64,000 nt of DNA from Notamacropus eugenii (taxonomy: Eukaryota; Chordata; Mammalia; Diprotodontia; Macropodidae): positions 98,027,067 to 98,091,066 of the forward strand of contig NC_092879.1 of the NCBI RefSeq assembly GCF_028372415.1, written 5' to 3'. The notes beneath the pieces were generated by a model. That model did no database searches and was not told where the DNA came from. It saw nothing but the letters and a program-made list of their open reading frames with translations. Both the position numbers and the translations under genes were made by a program. Each line of letters begins with the position of its first letter. The stretch's first letter is position 1. Positions 1 through 11,455 of the stretch are shown here, piece after piece.

Positions 1-1260
1 AGATCAGTTAGGGAATAAACTGAGGTTAGGGAGGATTGTTCTGACCTGGGCCTTGGGCCAGGGAGAGGACCTGATTTACAACCTATTCAAACCCAAGTTT
101 CCTCTCCAATCAGGGGTGGCTCCTTCCAGCTGACTTTGATATAGAACTGCTTCTTTTCCTGCACTCCCTGAAGCAGGGGCCTCTCCTGGCTCCTGTGCTC
201 TCAATTTCCTGCAGATCTTGGACCCTCAGCATATTCCCATAATCCAGCTGGGAGGCTGAGTTCAGTTTAGAGACTCAAAATCCTGGGCAAAGGAAGAACT
301 TGGAATTGTCATTCACTCACTGAAAAGAGATGAACATTACTGATGCAGGGCTCCACAAAGGGTCATAGGTGATAAAACTCAGTTTCTCCCCTCAGTAGTT
401 GACATGGGTAGGAGAGATACAAATGGGATTTTTTGGGAGCAGACCTGGGATTTCACTGATGGAGGGAGTTGCCAGTGAGGAAGCTCCCTTTATCAGTGGA
501 AATTTGCAAAGGCTCTGCCATGCAATTTGGGGATTGCCTGGGGTGCTGAGAAAGTCAGTGATTTAAAGTCAATTCATTACACTGATTACCCAGAGCTACT
601 GGTATGTGTCAGAGGTGAACAAGAATGCAGGTTCTCCTAACTGTAAGGTTTCCTTCTGACAACACCCTGCCTGTAAGAGTGAACAGAAAATGCACAAACC
701 ACCTGTGAGCAAAGATGACCAAGGCATGGATCCTAGACTCAGAAAGAAGTCTTATGCTAAGAGGCTGGGGGAAAGCTGAGGATGCATACAGCCGTGAGTC
801 ACCAAACCCTGGAGTCTCAGTTTCCTCATCTATTAAATGGGGAGAATAATATTCTTCCTATTATGCTCAGAGAATTCTGTTTAATTCAACACTAATTAAG
901 CAAAGCTTGAGCCTTTGGGGAAAATAACAAATTTGAAGGAAATCTTGTGTCTGCCCTCATGGAGCTTGAAATTTGAGAGGAGGAGGTGTGAGGGAGGATA
1001 AGACACACACAAACAGGCAACTGTGAGCCACAGCATTTTGGAAGGACATCAAAGGGCATATTTTTAGCTTGCCCCCCATTTCCCTGACATGATTTCCTGT
1101 GCTTGGAAGGACTTCAGGGTCAGCTGTACACCATGTCATCCAGCTGTCCCTTGGGTCCAAGGATGCTGGATTTGAATTTACAAAAACAAACAAAAGCAAT
1201 TCTTTGATACAAAGCATTACATTTCTCTGGACTCAATGAGGCTTTAAAGATTGTGGTGGG
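1..1260. other. No gene or clear repeat recognised
   Basis: Ordinary AT/GC-mixed vertebrate sequence. I see no long open frame, no splice-flanked domain and no confident repeat family. The open frame at 957-1217 minus has no recognisable domain. Confidence 0.4.
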
Positions 1261-1266
1261 GGGGTG

Positions 1267-1355
1267 GGCAGGCAGCTAGGTGGCCTAGTGGATAGGGCAG
1301 TGACCGTGGAGTCAGGAGGATCTTGAGTTCAAATCTGTCCTCAGACACTTGACAC

Positions 1356-1357
<2 letters not shown>
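1267..1357 (+). repeat. tRNA-derived SINE, 5' part
   Basis: Starts with the typical marsupial SINE head (GGCAGCTAGGTGGC, then GTGGATAGGGC) and the tRNA-like B-box region GAGTTCAAATC. It breaks off into a CA repeat where the rest of the SINE would lie. No subfamily is assigned. Confidence 0.7.
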
Positions 1358-1403
<46 letters not shown>

Positions 1404-1412
1404 GCACGCACT
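1358..1412. repeat. (CA)n microsatellite
   Basis: About 20 uninterrupted CA dinucleotides ending in three CGCA units. It follows the SINE fragment directly, as expected if it grew from the SINE's CACTTACAC region. Confidence 0.95.
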
Positions 1413-1589
1413 ACAAGGGAAAAGAAAAAGCAATTAGCAAAATGTCAGTATTTTCCTGTCAGATCTGTCAGGCTCCCCAGTCATCAAAATAAATCATGTC
1501 CACCCTGTCACCAAGACCCCTCTCACAGCCCTCCTTCTTGTCTCTTCAGCAGCAGGAATGAAAGGGAAGGCTCCCCAAACCACCTTCTA

Positions 1590-1760
1590 GAGCTGGAAAG
1601 ATTCAAAGGACTTGGGTACCTACCTGTGACACTACCTCTGTGATCACGGACCAGTCAGTTGGTTTGCTGGGCTTCGCTTTCAATCTGTGAAATGGGAGAG
1701 TTGAACTAGATGTTCCCAAAAGGCTTTTCTGGTGCTGAATTCATGAGCCTGTTAATTACA
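1590..1760 (+). repeat. MIR-type SINE relic
   Basis: Shows the degraded core-SINE order: CTGTGACACTACCTCTGTGATC, then a CAATCTGTGAAATGGGAGAG-like segment and GAACTAGATG. Heavily diverged, so the edges are approximate. Confidence 0.5.
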
Positions 1761-1984
1761 CTATGACATGTTGGGAGGTATATACAAAAACATTGAGATT
1801 TCACAGGAAGGATATGTTCATTATAACTGGAGGGGAGGAGAAATAAAGGAACACTTCATGGAGAAAGCTCTTATGGTGGATATGATGGGATACTTGGGTC
1901 TCAGACCTAAGATCAGGCCTCCCAATTTCTCAGTAAGCCTGTATCCTGTCAGAATATTTTCTCTTGTTGCAAAATGCATTCGAA

Positions 1985-2356
1985 CATAGGGGAGGGGGGG
2001 TCTAAGGATTTTTGGCCCTGGCTGGCCCCAGGACTCTCTTTCCTACTTGATCCCCATGGTCCATGCCCCTGATAACTCTCTCAGTGTCTTGTATACTCCC
2101 TACACTTTCCCATCCATAGCTCCCAAAGACACCTGGATTACCTAATTAGCATCCCTGGCATTCCTTTCCTATGCCCTTTTTCCATATAAGCCCTAGCATC
2201 ATCCTTACTCTTTTGAAGGTTCCATAAGCACCATTGCCCACTTTTGTTAAAGGATTACAATAAACTTTTGAGACTTGCCTAAGAGAAGGCTTGAGACAGG
2301 CAACTCTGTGTTGGCATTCTTCGGGTCCCAGCATCCCCAAACTTTGGCAGACAGGC
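1985..2356 (+). mobile_element. Probable solo LTR of an endogenous retrovirus
   Basis: Reads like an LTR: a U3-like stretch, a CATATAAGCC TATA-like box near 2,184, an AATAAACTTTTGAGA polyadenylation region near 2,260 and a U5-like tail. No second LTR or internal viral region is seen. It is a broken relic and edges are approximate. Family unknown; the R/U5 style suggests a gammaretrovirus-like (ERV1) origin. A non-LTR 3' end is less likely. Confidence 0.45.
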
Positions 2357-2364
2357 AAGTGTAA

Positions 2365-2605
2365 CTTGGTGGTTCCTTGGAGTCAGGAAGACTTGAATTC
2401 AAATTCAGCTTCAGACACTCCCTAGCTGTGTGACCTTGGGTGAGTCACTTCATCTGTCTGCCTCAGTATCCTCACCTATAAAATGAGGATCATAATAACA
2501 TCTACTTCCTAGGGTTGTTGTGGGGAACAAATGACATAACATTTGTAAAGCACTGTGCCTGATCCACAGTAAGCACTATGCTTTATGTTAGCATAAAATG
2601 TTAGC
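2365..2605 (+). repeat. MIR/tRNA-core SINE
   Basis: Good SINE order: TTGGAGTCAGGAAGAC, GAATTCAAATTC, CTAGCTGTGTGACCTTGGG, then CCTATAAAATGAGGATCATA, TAGGGTTGTTGTGG and a CATTTGTAAAGCACTGTGCC tail. Confidence 0.8.
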
Positions 2606-2689
2606 TTTTTTTTTTTTTAATATCTGAAACAAGTGTTGCCAGTTTATTAGCCTATGTGTCTTTAGGTAATTAAGTGGTTGATAAGAGTG

Positions 2690-2870
2690 CTAAAGTGAAG
2701 TTCTATCTCAGACAGCAGCAGTGTGACCCTGGGATAGTCACTTTGCCTCTCTCAAGCTGTAATGGGACGTAACAATGGCATCCACCTCCCAGGGTTGCTG
2801 TGAAGATTCCACAAATGTAAAGTACTTTGCAAATCTAGAAGTGCTATATAAATATCGGCTAGTACTCACT
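2690..2870 (+). repeat. MIR relic
   Basis: Retains GTGTGACCCTGGG-type core, CCTCCCAGGGTTGCTGTGAAG and the AAAGTACTTTGCAAA tail, in plus orientation. Confidence 0.65.
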
Positions 2871-2884
2871 ATCGAAACAGACCT

Positions 2885-2985
2885 CCACTTTACAGGTGAG
2901 GAAACTGAGGTCGCAGGAGCATAAGTGATTTGTTCAAGGTCACAGTGGGATTTACCTCAGAGATTTTAATCAGTGCACGGCACAA
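2885..2985 (-). repeat. MIR relic, minus strand
   Basis: Contains CACTTTACAGGTGAGGAAAC, TGAGGTCGCAGG and GTTCAAGGTCACAGTGGG, the reverse complement of the MIR core. It sits back to back with the preceding plus-strand MIR. Confidence 0.65.
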
Positions 2986-3389
2986 GCAGCCATTATCACC
3001 ACATACGGGTCCGAAAGCTTTTTGACGTTTAAAAACATTATTTCAGGATAGGAATCTCTGTAGTAATGTAGTTTCCCCCTCTGTAAAAAGGCAAGGCCTG
3101 GATAAAGTGATCCCCAAGGTGTCCTCTATAATTTCCAATTATAATTCTATAGTTCTCCCAACGGGGCCTGGGCTTTCTACCTATAAAATGAGGGGTGGAC
3201 GCCGTGGGCCTTTCCAGCTTCAACGCTCTACGACTGCGTGTTTGATTCTATCCCAACTGGTTCATTTTACAGAGGGGGAAACTGAGCACAGAAACCTCGT
3301 GATCAGTGCGCCAGGTAACGCGCCCTAAGACAACCGAGTGTTATGGTGCCAGCTTACAGAGGGGGAAACTAAGGACACGAAGGAGTTGG

Positions 3390-4110
3390 AGGGGAGTCGG
3401 AAGTAAGGCCATGGGGGCACGGAGACCGAGCGGGGCCAGACGGCACGGAAGGCGGCTCCCAGGGGCCGGGCCTCCCGGGCCCGCTCGGCCTTTCGACTCA
3501 GGCGGGCAGGGGCTTGGCACCGAACCACACCACTTTGCTGGGTCACAGGCACTCACGGAAAGTTCGGCGGCACCGCCCACAGAGCACAAGACGGACGCGC
3601 CACGGACTTCCGGCGGCAGAGGGAGGAGCACTTCCGGCGGCGCCGCTCTAGGCCAGCCGGGAGGAGCGTGCGTCTCGTTGGTGTGCGCTCGCGTAGCTAC
3701 GCAGGGGCGTGGCCACTGCGGCTGCGCAGAGGCAGCTTCCCTCGCGTTTACGGTGACTGAAACTAGAGCCTCCTCGGACTCCGACGCAGAATGGGCGTGA
3801 CCACACTGGCCTCTCCTCCGGTCGGGAGATGGGTCTGGGTGAGGAGGCGGGACTTCCGGTGACTCCGTGGACCCGGGGGCGAGATTGGCTGCCGTCCCCA
3901 AGCTTGCGCCTTCCAAGATTCCTGAGGCCACCTGCTTCCTCCTTCCTCCCGTCCCTCCCCCGTTTTACCGTAGTTCCGCGTGGGCAAACTGAGGCCCAGA
4001 GGAGTAACCTGTCACGTCACATAGCGAACCAATGTCGGCCTCCCCATCCACTCCTCCGTTTACAACCTCACCCCCCCCCCCCCCCCCCGCCGTGCCATCG
4101 AGAGCCAGGT
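3390..4110. promoter_or_regulatory. CpG-island promoter with three ETS sites
   Basis: A sharply CpG-rich block in AT-richer DNA. Consensus ETS/GABP-type sites (ACTTCCGG) lie at 3606-3614, 3630-3638 and 3852-3860, all in one orientation. A perfect 12-bp palindrome, GCGTAGCTACGC, lies at 3691-3702. Such islands mark broadly active, often bidirectional promoters. I cannot attach a coding exon. The 3306-3800 and 3341-3931 open frames read as GC-rich noise. The gene it serves may lie outside the window, or the transcript may be noncoding. Confidence 0.7.
4071..4088. repeat. C homopolymer (18 nt)
   Basis: Eighteen uninterrupted C at the edge of the CpG island. It is a likely site of length error in sequencing. 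Confidence 0.9.
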
Positions 4111-4844
4111 TGTTCACTGGCATTAGCCCCCTTGTCGGGATCAGTCACGGTGTATATACGTCTGCTCCTGTTTATTGGAACTGACCGAGCAAGGGGGGCC
4201 CCTGGAAGGCCGGCCTTGGGAGAGGGCCTGGGTCCCCTATTGCCGCCTGTCCTTCCGTTTGGCCTACTTGGGGGTGCCCACCTCCTCCCCAGAGCCCACA
4301 TGCTTCCCCAAAGGTCTGGAAGCGTCCCGAGTCACGGTAGCGCTAGGGATCGCTGAGTGGACTGGCCATTGTGCCTAGGGTCCTCCGATGGGGACACAAT
4401 GGTGAGTTCTCTCGACCCAAACTTGCCCGGTCTCTCCAACAGCTGATAACGATAGTGTCAGTATCGTCCTTAGCAAACATCTCCTCCGAGCCATTTCTGG
4501 GGATGATGAGGCCCAACGTGGCACAGACACTGAGTGCCAGAGCCAGCGGGGGCAAGGTGGCAAGACTTGGCTAAGCATCTCCAGGTCACCTCACTCTACT
4601 AAAGTCGACAACTGCTGGCTAAGCGCTCACTAGAGTGAGAGAAAGAGAAAGAAGGAGAGAGGCAAAATGGGGGAAAAGTCTATTCTGAAGGAGTTTGTAT
4701 ACTATTGAAGGTGGGAGACAGAACATGTAATCAAATGCAAGACACTTTAATGACTATCCACTAAAGGAATCAGGAAGAGCTTCCCCAGTTAAAGCTTGAA
4801 TGGTAGTGGTAGTTCGTAGTAGTTGTCATAGTAACAACAGCAGC

Positions 4845-5060
4845 CAGCATTTCTATAGTGCCAGGCATCACACTAAGTGTTTTAAAATTATGATCTAATT
4901 TGATCCTTACAACAGCCCTGGGACGTTGAGGCTGTTCTTATTCTTATTTTGCAGGAGAGGAAACCGAAGCAAACAGGGATTAAGTGACTTGTCTAGGGTA
5001 TACAGCTAGTATCTGCCTAAAAATAGATTTGAACTCAGGTCTTCCTAATTAGTGCCCAAG
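4845..5060 (-). repeat. MIR SINE, minus strand
   Basis: Shows the full reversed core: CAGCATTTCTATAGTGCCAG, ATTTGATCCTTACAACAGCC, GAGAGGAAAC, TTAAGTGACTTGTCTAGG and GAACTCAGGTCTTCCTAA. Confidence 0.8.
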
Positions 5061-5114
5061 GGTCCAAAAGCTGGAAATGCATTCCAGGCACAAGGAGGAG
5101 TCTGAGAAAACACA

Positions 5115-5900
5115 TGAAATTCAAGGACCAATTATTGAGAAGCAGCTGTGTGCCAGGCCCTGTGCTAAGCACTGGGGATACAAAGACAGGCCAAAGACAG
5201 TCCCTGCGCATAATTTAATGGGGAGCCAACAACTATGTAGAAACAAGCTAAATACAACATAAGCAGGGAATATGAAGAGAGAGAAGGCACTGGAGTTAGG
5301 AAGGGCTGGAAGAAAGGTTTCCTTAGAGAAAATGGGATTTTAGCTGGGACCAAAAGGAAGTCAGGAGACACTAAGCACAGTGTTCCAGGCCTGGGGAATG
5401 TCTGGAACCAAGAAATGATGGAGCGTCTTTTTTATGGCCAGTGTTGCTGGATCAAAAAGGCCATGGTGGGGAGGAAGATGGAAGAAGCCTGGAAGGAGAG
5501 GAGGGGACTGGGTAACAAATGACTTTGAATGTCAAACACTGAGCATTTTGTACGGCTCCTGGAGACAATAGACAGTCACTGAAGTTTCTTGAGTAAGGTA
5601 GTGATGCAGTTAGACCTGCACTTTAGGAAGGTCACTTTGGGAGCTGAATGGAGAATGGATTGGCAAAGGGAGACACCAGAGGCAGGTATTCCAGGTATGA
5701 GGTGAAGAGGGCCTGCACCAGGGTTGGGGCAATGTCAGAGGAGACAAGCTACTACAAAGGGGAATTTGACAGGCTTTGGCCACAGCTTGGATTGGGGCCT
5801 GAGGGATTGAAACAGAAGGCAGTGGGACAGGGTTTGGGGTAGAGAATGAATTCAGAGCAACTGGCTCAAGGGCAGAATGATGTTCAGTCAGCCTGTACAG
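5115..5900 (-). repeat. L2 LINE relic, 3' end plus part of the RT frame
   Basis: Read on the minus strand, it ends in the L2 3' UTR (TGGGGATACAAAGACAGG and GTGTGCCAGGCCCTGTGCTA are the plus-strand complements). Upstream come the reversed L2 markers GTGATGCAGTTAGACCTGC and GGCCTGCACCAGGGTTGGGG. A minus-frame relic, IQAVAKACQIPL, matches the L2 reverse-transcriptase tail style. Decayed, with no function. Confidence 0.75.
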
Positions 5901-5925
5901 ATAGACTGGATCACACACTGAGTGT

Positions 5926-6130
5926 ATTTTTTTTTAGTAAAGAACTTTATTTGTAAAAGTTTTCTTAATCCCTTTGGGTTTTACATTTGCACTCATCCTC
6001 TCCTTTGAAATTTAGGTTGCAAACATAAGAAGAGTTAAGCAAAGCCTGCCAAGAGCTTTGACAACATTCTGAACCCATGGGCCCCCTCACTTCCTACAGA
6101 TAAAGAGATCTGCTAGTCTTCTGCACAAAC
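5926..6130 (-). pseudogene. Possible 3' end of a processed retrocopy
   Basis: On the minus strand a unique stretch ends with AATAAAGTTCTTTACT followed by nine A. That is the layout of an mRNA 3' end with a short poly(A) tail. It sits at the edge of an L2 relic. The parent gene is not recognised and no flanking duplication is clear, so chance remains possible. Confidence 0.3.
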
Positions 6131-6429
6131 AGGCTGATTGCACTCATGGGAGGTGGTATCATGTCCAATCCCTTATCAGACAAAGGGAAAATTGAGGCTG
6201 GGAGAGAGGAAGCGATTTCGGGTCAGAACTTGACAGAAATAGAAGGGTTATATATGGGGACTGATTCTTTTAGAGTGGGGAGTTCATTAAGCTCAGAATT
6301 TAACCAGAGTACAATTTCAAAGAAGTAGTAGAGATATTAGAGAAAATGAAGTCCAGCTCCTTCACTTAACAGTTAACTAAGGCTCAGCAAAGGGATGGAA
6401 TTTGCCCAACATCACCCAGGTAGTTCTGG

Positions 6430-8095
6430 CCCACCCCCAAGACACAGCTGAGAGACCATATACCTGTCCAGCTTGTTCTCACTTGCAGTGACTCACTTCA
6501 GACCTGTTGCAGATAGTTTTGATAACCCTTTCCTCAAAATGGACTTTTACCCACTACATTTTGGTACAAATCTGCTTATTGTATTCTTTGTGACAGGCCC
6601 AGAAAGTTCTCTCCTCCAAGTCCCATTGCCTGACTTGCAGTGCACTCACTGCCTAGGCCCCTTATATTCTTTCAGAGCTTGGTTGACAACATCTGAAAGG
6701 ATGTCCTGGGACCTCAGTGAGCAGAGGTCAAGCGAGAAGGCTGCAGAAAGGCAGCTTGTGGTTTAATGTAAGAACACATTTTTAAACCAGATACATTAAA
6801 AATAGCATGAGTAACTCCTATTTGGCCTTTATCTGCCATTCTGTGAAGTTAAGTGCCAACTTCTTTTAAGTCATCTGATGACAGTAAAGCTAGAAGAGTA
6901 ACCCTCCCCTCAACTTTGCCTCAGTGTCTCCCAATCTTCTCCACCAATTAGGAACAAGGTGGCTCAACATCCTGTTCTTTACTCCTTTAACTCAAAAATA
7001 ACTGTGTAGAAACCAAAGTTCTAGGTGCTTGTGCAGACTGAGAGCCTTGGACCCAATTTGTTTCTGCAGCTACATGTACTGCTAAACACCCTTGCTCTAC
7101 TGTGCCTGCTAAATGCTACAACACCTGTGGTGAAGGTATGTAACAGTTCCTTTCCCTGGACCCGGAAACAACCTGGTCACCAGGAAAGGACAGGGCATAA
7201 GCAGGTGCCAGCATATATGTAGGGGCAGCTGCTAGAATTGGAGGCCAAGTGTTTGCCTCTTTTTTCTGCAGGCACATAACCAAGAAACTTGTCTGTTTGC
7301 TGCGGCCATTGTCCCTGGTTCCATCTGGGTAGTGTGTGGTGCCATGGTCTTGGTTCAGTGTCTCTGGTCTGAGATAAGGCACTGCAGTTGGCTATTCAGA
7401 GAGCCCCTTTCCAGTGTGATTCTGATTCATTCTGATTCTGATTAAGTGATCCTGGCATCATACAGAGGATGGGTCAGAAGTCATGTGTACTGTCTCCATT
7501 ATCTATGTTACAGTGTTGTCTCCTGGTGAATTGGGAAAAGATTCCTTTCAAGGAATCTGAATTATCCAAAGCTCACTTTTAAAACTTTCTGTGAAAAAGT
7601 ATGAATACGATTAACATAGGGATAGATATGCTTGGCCCGGAGAAAGATCCTTTGATTTTAGCCCCCTCCATGTTTCAATTGGCTGTAGAAAACTAATGCC
7701 TTTACCACTTGTCTTATGGACACATTTGGTAAGATCCTGAGAATCAACAATTCTACACTAAAATTGAAAAATAGGCGATCCAATGATGGGTCTGGATTCC
7801 TGTGCTGATATGTGTGCACAGGCTTTGATCATCACAAAGCCCCACCTCCTTATGCAAGTGGGGAGCTAGGCTCCTGGCCCCAGCTGCAGGCACAATACCC
7901 TCCCCCAGGGCTTCCCAAGAAAAGGCTGAGAAAATAGCAAACTGGGGTATGTTTAGGGAGCTTAGAATGGGGGGGGGAGCTTCTGTTGAAGTCACTCATT
8001 TTGCCTCTTCTCTGTGGCCTGCATTTCAGGAGATGGCTATTTTAAAAAATCAAAATCTTGCATAAGCTTAAGTTCAGTAATATAAGTTTTATACC
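6430..8095. other. No gene recognised
   Basis: Mixed sequence with short open frames only. The longest, 97 codons at 6473-6766 plus, shows no known domain. A weak MIR-like core lies just upstream near 6350-6420. Confidence 0.35.
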
Positions 8096-8097
8096 TA

Positions 8098-8335
8098 AAA
8101 CCTTGGCCACCTAAATGGCTCAGTGGATAGAGTGCTGGGCCTAGAGTCAGGAAGATCTGAGTTCAGATTACTAGGTGCATGACCCTGGGTAAGTCACTTA
8201 ACCTCTTTGCCTTAATCCACTGGAGATGGAAATGACAAACCACTCCAGTATCTACCAAGAAAACCCTGTGGACAACAAGGTCCATCGGGTCCCAAAGAGT
8301 TGGACACGACTGAAAAACTGAAGAACAACCACATA
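8098..8335 (+). repeat. tRNA-derived SINE with RTE/BovB-type tail
   Basis: Nearly complete. The tRNA-like head reads AAATGGCTCAGTGGATAGAG, followed by CTAGAGTCAGGAAGATCTGA, the core CATGACCCTGGGTAAGTCAC and a 3' end with AAAGAGTTGGACACGACTG. That last motif is the RTE/BovB-type 3' end used by marsupial MAR1-like SINEs for retrotransposition by RTE machinery. Confidence 0.85.
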
Positions 8336-8339
8336 TCTA

Positions 8340-8890
8340 AACAGCTTACTGTGCTCTGTGTGATGCACTACAATTCTGACACTAAGCTCTCCTTAATAAA
8401 CAGGGATTTCCTTCTGCTGACCATTTGATCAGACTTTTAGGAAAGAGAAGGAAAAACTGCAAGACAGTCTCTTCCAGATCTTCTTAACCCTAGCCAGTTT
8501 GAGGTAATGGAGATGAGGACAAGTAAGAAACAAAAAAATCTTTTCCCCACTTTGCAGAAGTTTGTGGGATTGTAAACTAGAGATCTTGTAGCTGAAATGT
8601 AATATCTTTACTGCAAATTTCCAAATTATGGTTTGAATGATTTTGTAAATGCTAAACTATATTAGTGGATTTCTTTTGGGTGGGGAGAGGAAGAGGTTTG
8701 CTGCTTTCTAGGACTAAGATTTCATGTAAATAGCAATTAAGACTTTTTAAAAATCACTCTTTCCCTTGTAAAGACTAAAGAATCCTTAAAGCAAAGGCTA
8801 TTTGCTGTCTACAGCTTTTAGGCCCCATCAGGTGAAAATTTAATCTTAGAAAGATCTTTTGCCTTACCACTGCATTTACTCTTTAATGAG
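8340..8890. other. No feature recognised
   Basis: AT-rich sequence without open frames or a repeat signature I can name. Confidence 0.35.
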
Positions 8891-8894
8891 TCAC

Positions 8895-9062
8895 CCTGAT
8901 GAATATCTGGTCACTGGATCCAGAAGGCTCTAAAGGAGAAAGTGAGGCTGCTGACCTTGCACAGCCCTTACTCACTCAAATCAAAGTCAAGTACAAGTCA
9001 GGTTGTCATTTCCTTGATGTCATGGTCCTCTACAAAAATGATGAACAAACATACACACAAAA
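8895..9062 (+). repeat. SINE 3' tail fragment, second type
   Basis: Matches the tail of the complete SINE at 25,191-25,500: TGATGAATATCTGGTCACTG, CACTCAAATCAAAGTCAAGT, then GATGTCATGGTCCTC and an ACACACA end. The tRNA-like head is missing. Confidence 0.7.
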
Positions 9063-9354
9063 GTTATCTTAGAAGGATCTTTTACTTTACCATTTTATTT
9101 TCTTCTGTGAAGGATTCACCAGAACTTAATTGTTTGAGTAAATTAGAAGTAAAGTCAGCTAAAAGAAATTGTAATAGACTATGCAAGTTGAAATGGAAAA
9201 ATTTTGCAATTAGTTGGTATAGTATAAGAAAATTTGTACAGGAGAGATTTAGTGGAGTATGAGCTGGGATATGATTGGACCATAACATGAGATGGTAATA
9301 AAGAAAAATGCAAAGGTCACAAGAAAGGGGCAGTTTTGAAGTTTGTAAGACTTT

Positions 9355-10566
9355 ACTCAAAGTCCAACGTAAGGGAAAAGGAATAAACTGAAAAGTTTTT
9401 GCACAACCAAACCCAATGCAACCAAAATTTGGAGGGATGTAGTAAATTGGGAAAGAATTTTTACAGCTAATCTCGGGGATAAAGGCCTCATTTCTAGAAT
9501 ATATAGAGAACTGACTCAAATGTACAACTATACAAGTCATTCCTCAATTGATAAATGGTCAAAGGATATGAACAGGCAATTTTCAGGGGAAGAAATTAAA
9601 GATATCTGTAATCATATGAAAAAATGCTCTAAATCACTTTTGATTAGAGAGATGCAAATCAAAACAACTCTGAGGTACCACATCACACCTATAAGATTGG
9701 CAAACAGGACAGAACAAGAAAATGATAAATGCTGGAGAGGATGTGGGAGAGTTGGAACAGTAATTCATTGTTGGTAGAGCTGTGAGCTCATCCAACCATT
9801 CTGGAGAGCAGTTTAGAACTATGCCTAAAGGGCTACAAAAATGTGCATACCCTTTGACCCAGCAATATCGCTACTAGGACTGTATCCCCAAGAGATCATA
9901 AAAATGGGGAAGGGTCCCACATGTACAAAAATATTTATAGCAGCACTCTATGTAGTTGCCAAAAACTGGAAGTCAAGGGAATGTCCATCAATTGGGGAAT
10001 GGCTGAATAAATTATGGTATATGAATGTAATGGAGTACTATTGCACCATAAGAAATGATGATCAAGAAGACTTCAGGGAGGCCTGGAAGGACTTATATGA
10101 TCTGATGCTGAGTGAAAGGAGCAGAACCAGGAGAACTTTGTGCACAGCAACGACCACAGTGTGTGAGAGTTTTTTCTGGTAGACTTGGAACTTTGTAATA
10201 ACGCAAGAACTCCAAAAAAAAATTCCCAATTGTTTTCTAAGGCAAAATACCTTCCACACTCAGAGAAAGAACTATGGAATTCGTTCTCAGAATGTAGCAG
10301 ATCATGTTTGTGTGTGTGTGTGTGTGTGCATGTGTGTGTATTATGTTTTGATTTGTTATATGATTTCTTCAATTTATTTTAGTTTGTCTACATAGCATGA
10401 CTATAGTGAAAACGTATTCAATAGGAAAGTATATGCAGATCCTATATAGAATTGTAAACCATCTTGGGGAGGGGGGTGGGGGGGTAGGTGTTGGGGGGTA
10501 AAAATCTAAGTTTTATGGTAGTGATTGTAGAACATTAAAAAAAATAAAAAAAATAATAAAAAAAAG
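9355..10566 (+). mobile_element. L1 LINE, 5'-truncated 3' end
   Basis: Carries the end of L1 ORF2 and the 3' UTR. The plus frames retain GEEIKDICNHMKKCSKS, REMQIKTTLRYHITPIR, CIPFDPAISLLGLYPQE, SIGEWLNKLWYMNVMEYY and a final LMLSERSRTRRTL-type end, split by frame changes. A G-rich tract lies at 10,463-10,500 and an A-rich tail at 10,535-10,566. Only about 1.2 kb of a full element remains, the usual result of incomplete reverse transcription. The frames are relics. Confidence 0.92.
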
Positions 10567-11240
10567 CAAAGGAAGAAGGTTTAAGCAAGTCTGGGTGGTA
10601 ATGGAAAGAAAACTGGAGTCCCTTTGTACCAACATAGTGTGAAAGTCAAGGGTTTGGAGTTTGGGAAAGAGGTTTGAGGAGGGTTTTTCTTTTTTTTAAT
10701 CTCATTGAGATAAAGAAATGGGAAGCTTTTTGGAGAGATGCTTGTTAGCAATTTGAGATTGACAATTTTCAATGAAGTTAGAACATTCACCAAATAGAAA
10801 GTATAGTAATAACTTTGCAGCATGGAATTACTTGAGTATAGCATACTAAAATTCTCTTCTGGTAGGAAGGTGTGTTCTGGTCTTTGTATGGGGGAACACG
10901 TATTCGTACTATTGTTGTTTGCATCGTCCATGTTTTAGGAGAGCCTCATAGACCTGGAATGAAGGGAATGAGAATGTGAAACAACACCCCCCTACAAATC
11001 TTTGGAGCTAACTTTCGGTTAACACTGGGCCCTATAACTGGGGGTGCTGGCAGCTAAAGGTCAGTGGAAAATTTGAGATTTGGAATGATACTATTTGTGA
11101 TTGAAAATCTAGATTTGATTTGACTTTATCCTAGAACTAAATTATAATGTGGTCACGTTTAAAGTGAGATGTATTATTCTATTACTAGGATAATTGTGAT
11201 GTCTGATCCTCTATCAAGAGATCACACTTTAATACCTTTG
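10567..11240. other. No feature recognised
   Basis: Non-repeat-like sequence between the L1 tail and the hAT-like element. The 116-codon minus frame at 10,581-10,931 has no domain signature. Confidence 0.35.
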
Positions 11241-11243
11241 ATC

Positions 11244-11455
11244 AGGGGTAAGGAACCTACAGCCTTGAGTCCATATGTGGCCCTCTAAGTCCTTGAGTGT
11301 GGTCTTTTTAATCCAAACTTCACAGAACATGTCCCCTTAAAAAAGGATTTGTTCTGTAAAACTTGGACTGGGTCAAAAGGCTGAACTTGAGGACCTAGAA
11401 GGCTACATATGCGTTGAGGCTGCAGCTTCCCACCCCTGGCCTTGATATTTGTTAT
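11244..11455. mobile_element. hAT-like palindromic MITE
   Basis: The ends CAGGGGTAAGGAACC and the reversed GCTTCCCACCCCTG form an inverted pair. The whole about 210 bp folds on itself around ACAGAACATGTCCCC / GGATTTGTTCTGT. Flanks CTTTGAT and CCTTGAT resemble an imperfect 8-bp target duplication. There is no transposase, so it is non-autonomous. A second copy lies at 52,133-52,328. Confidence 0.75.

Noticed and set aside
3306-3931. Coding genes of 164 and 196 codons on opposite strands
   Set aside because: Stop-poor GC-rich promoter DNA gives long frames on both strands. There is no domain, and ETS sites lie within them.
8098-8335. tRNA gene
   Set aside because: The A and B box-like parts belong to a tRNA-derived SINE. 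No cloverleaf with acceptor stem is formed.
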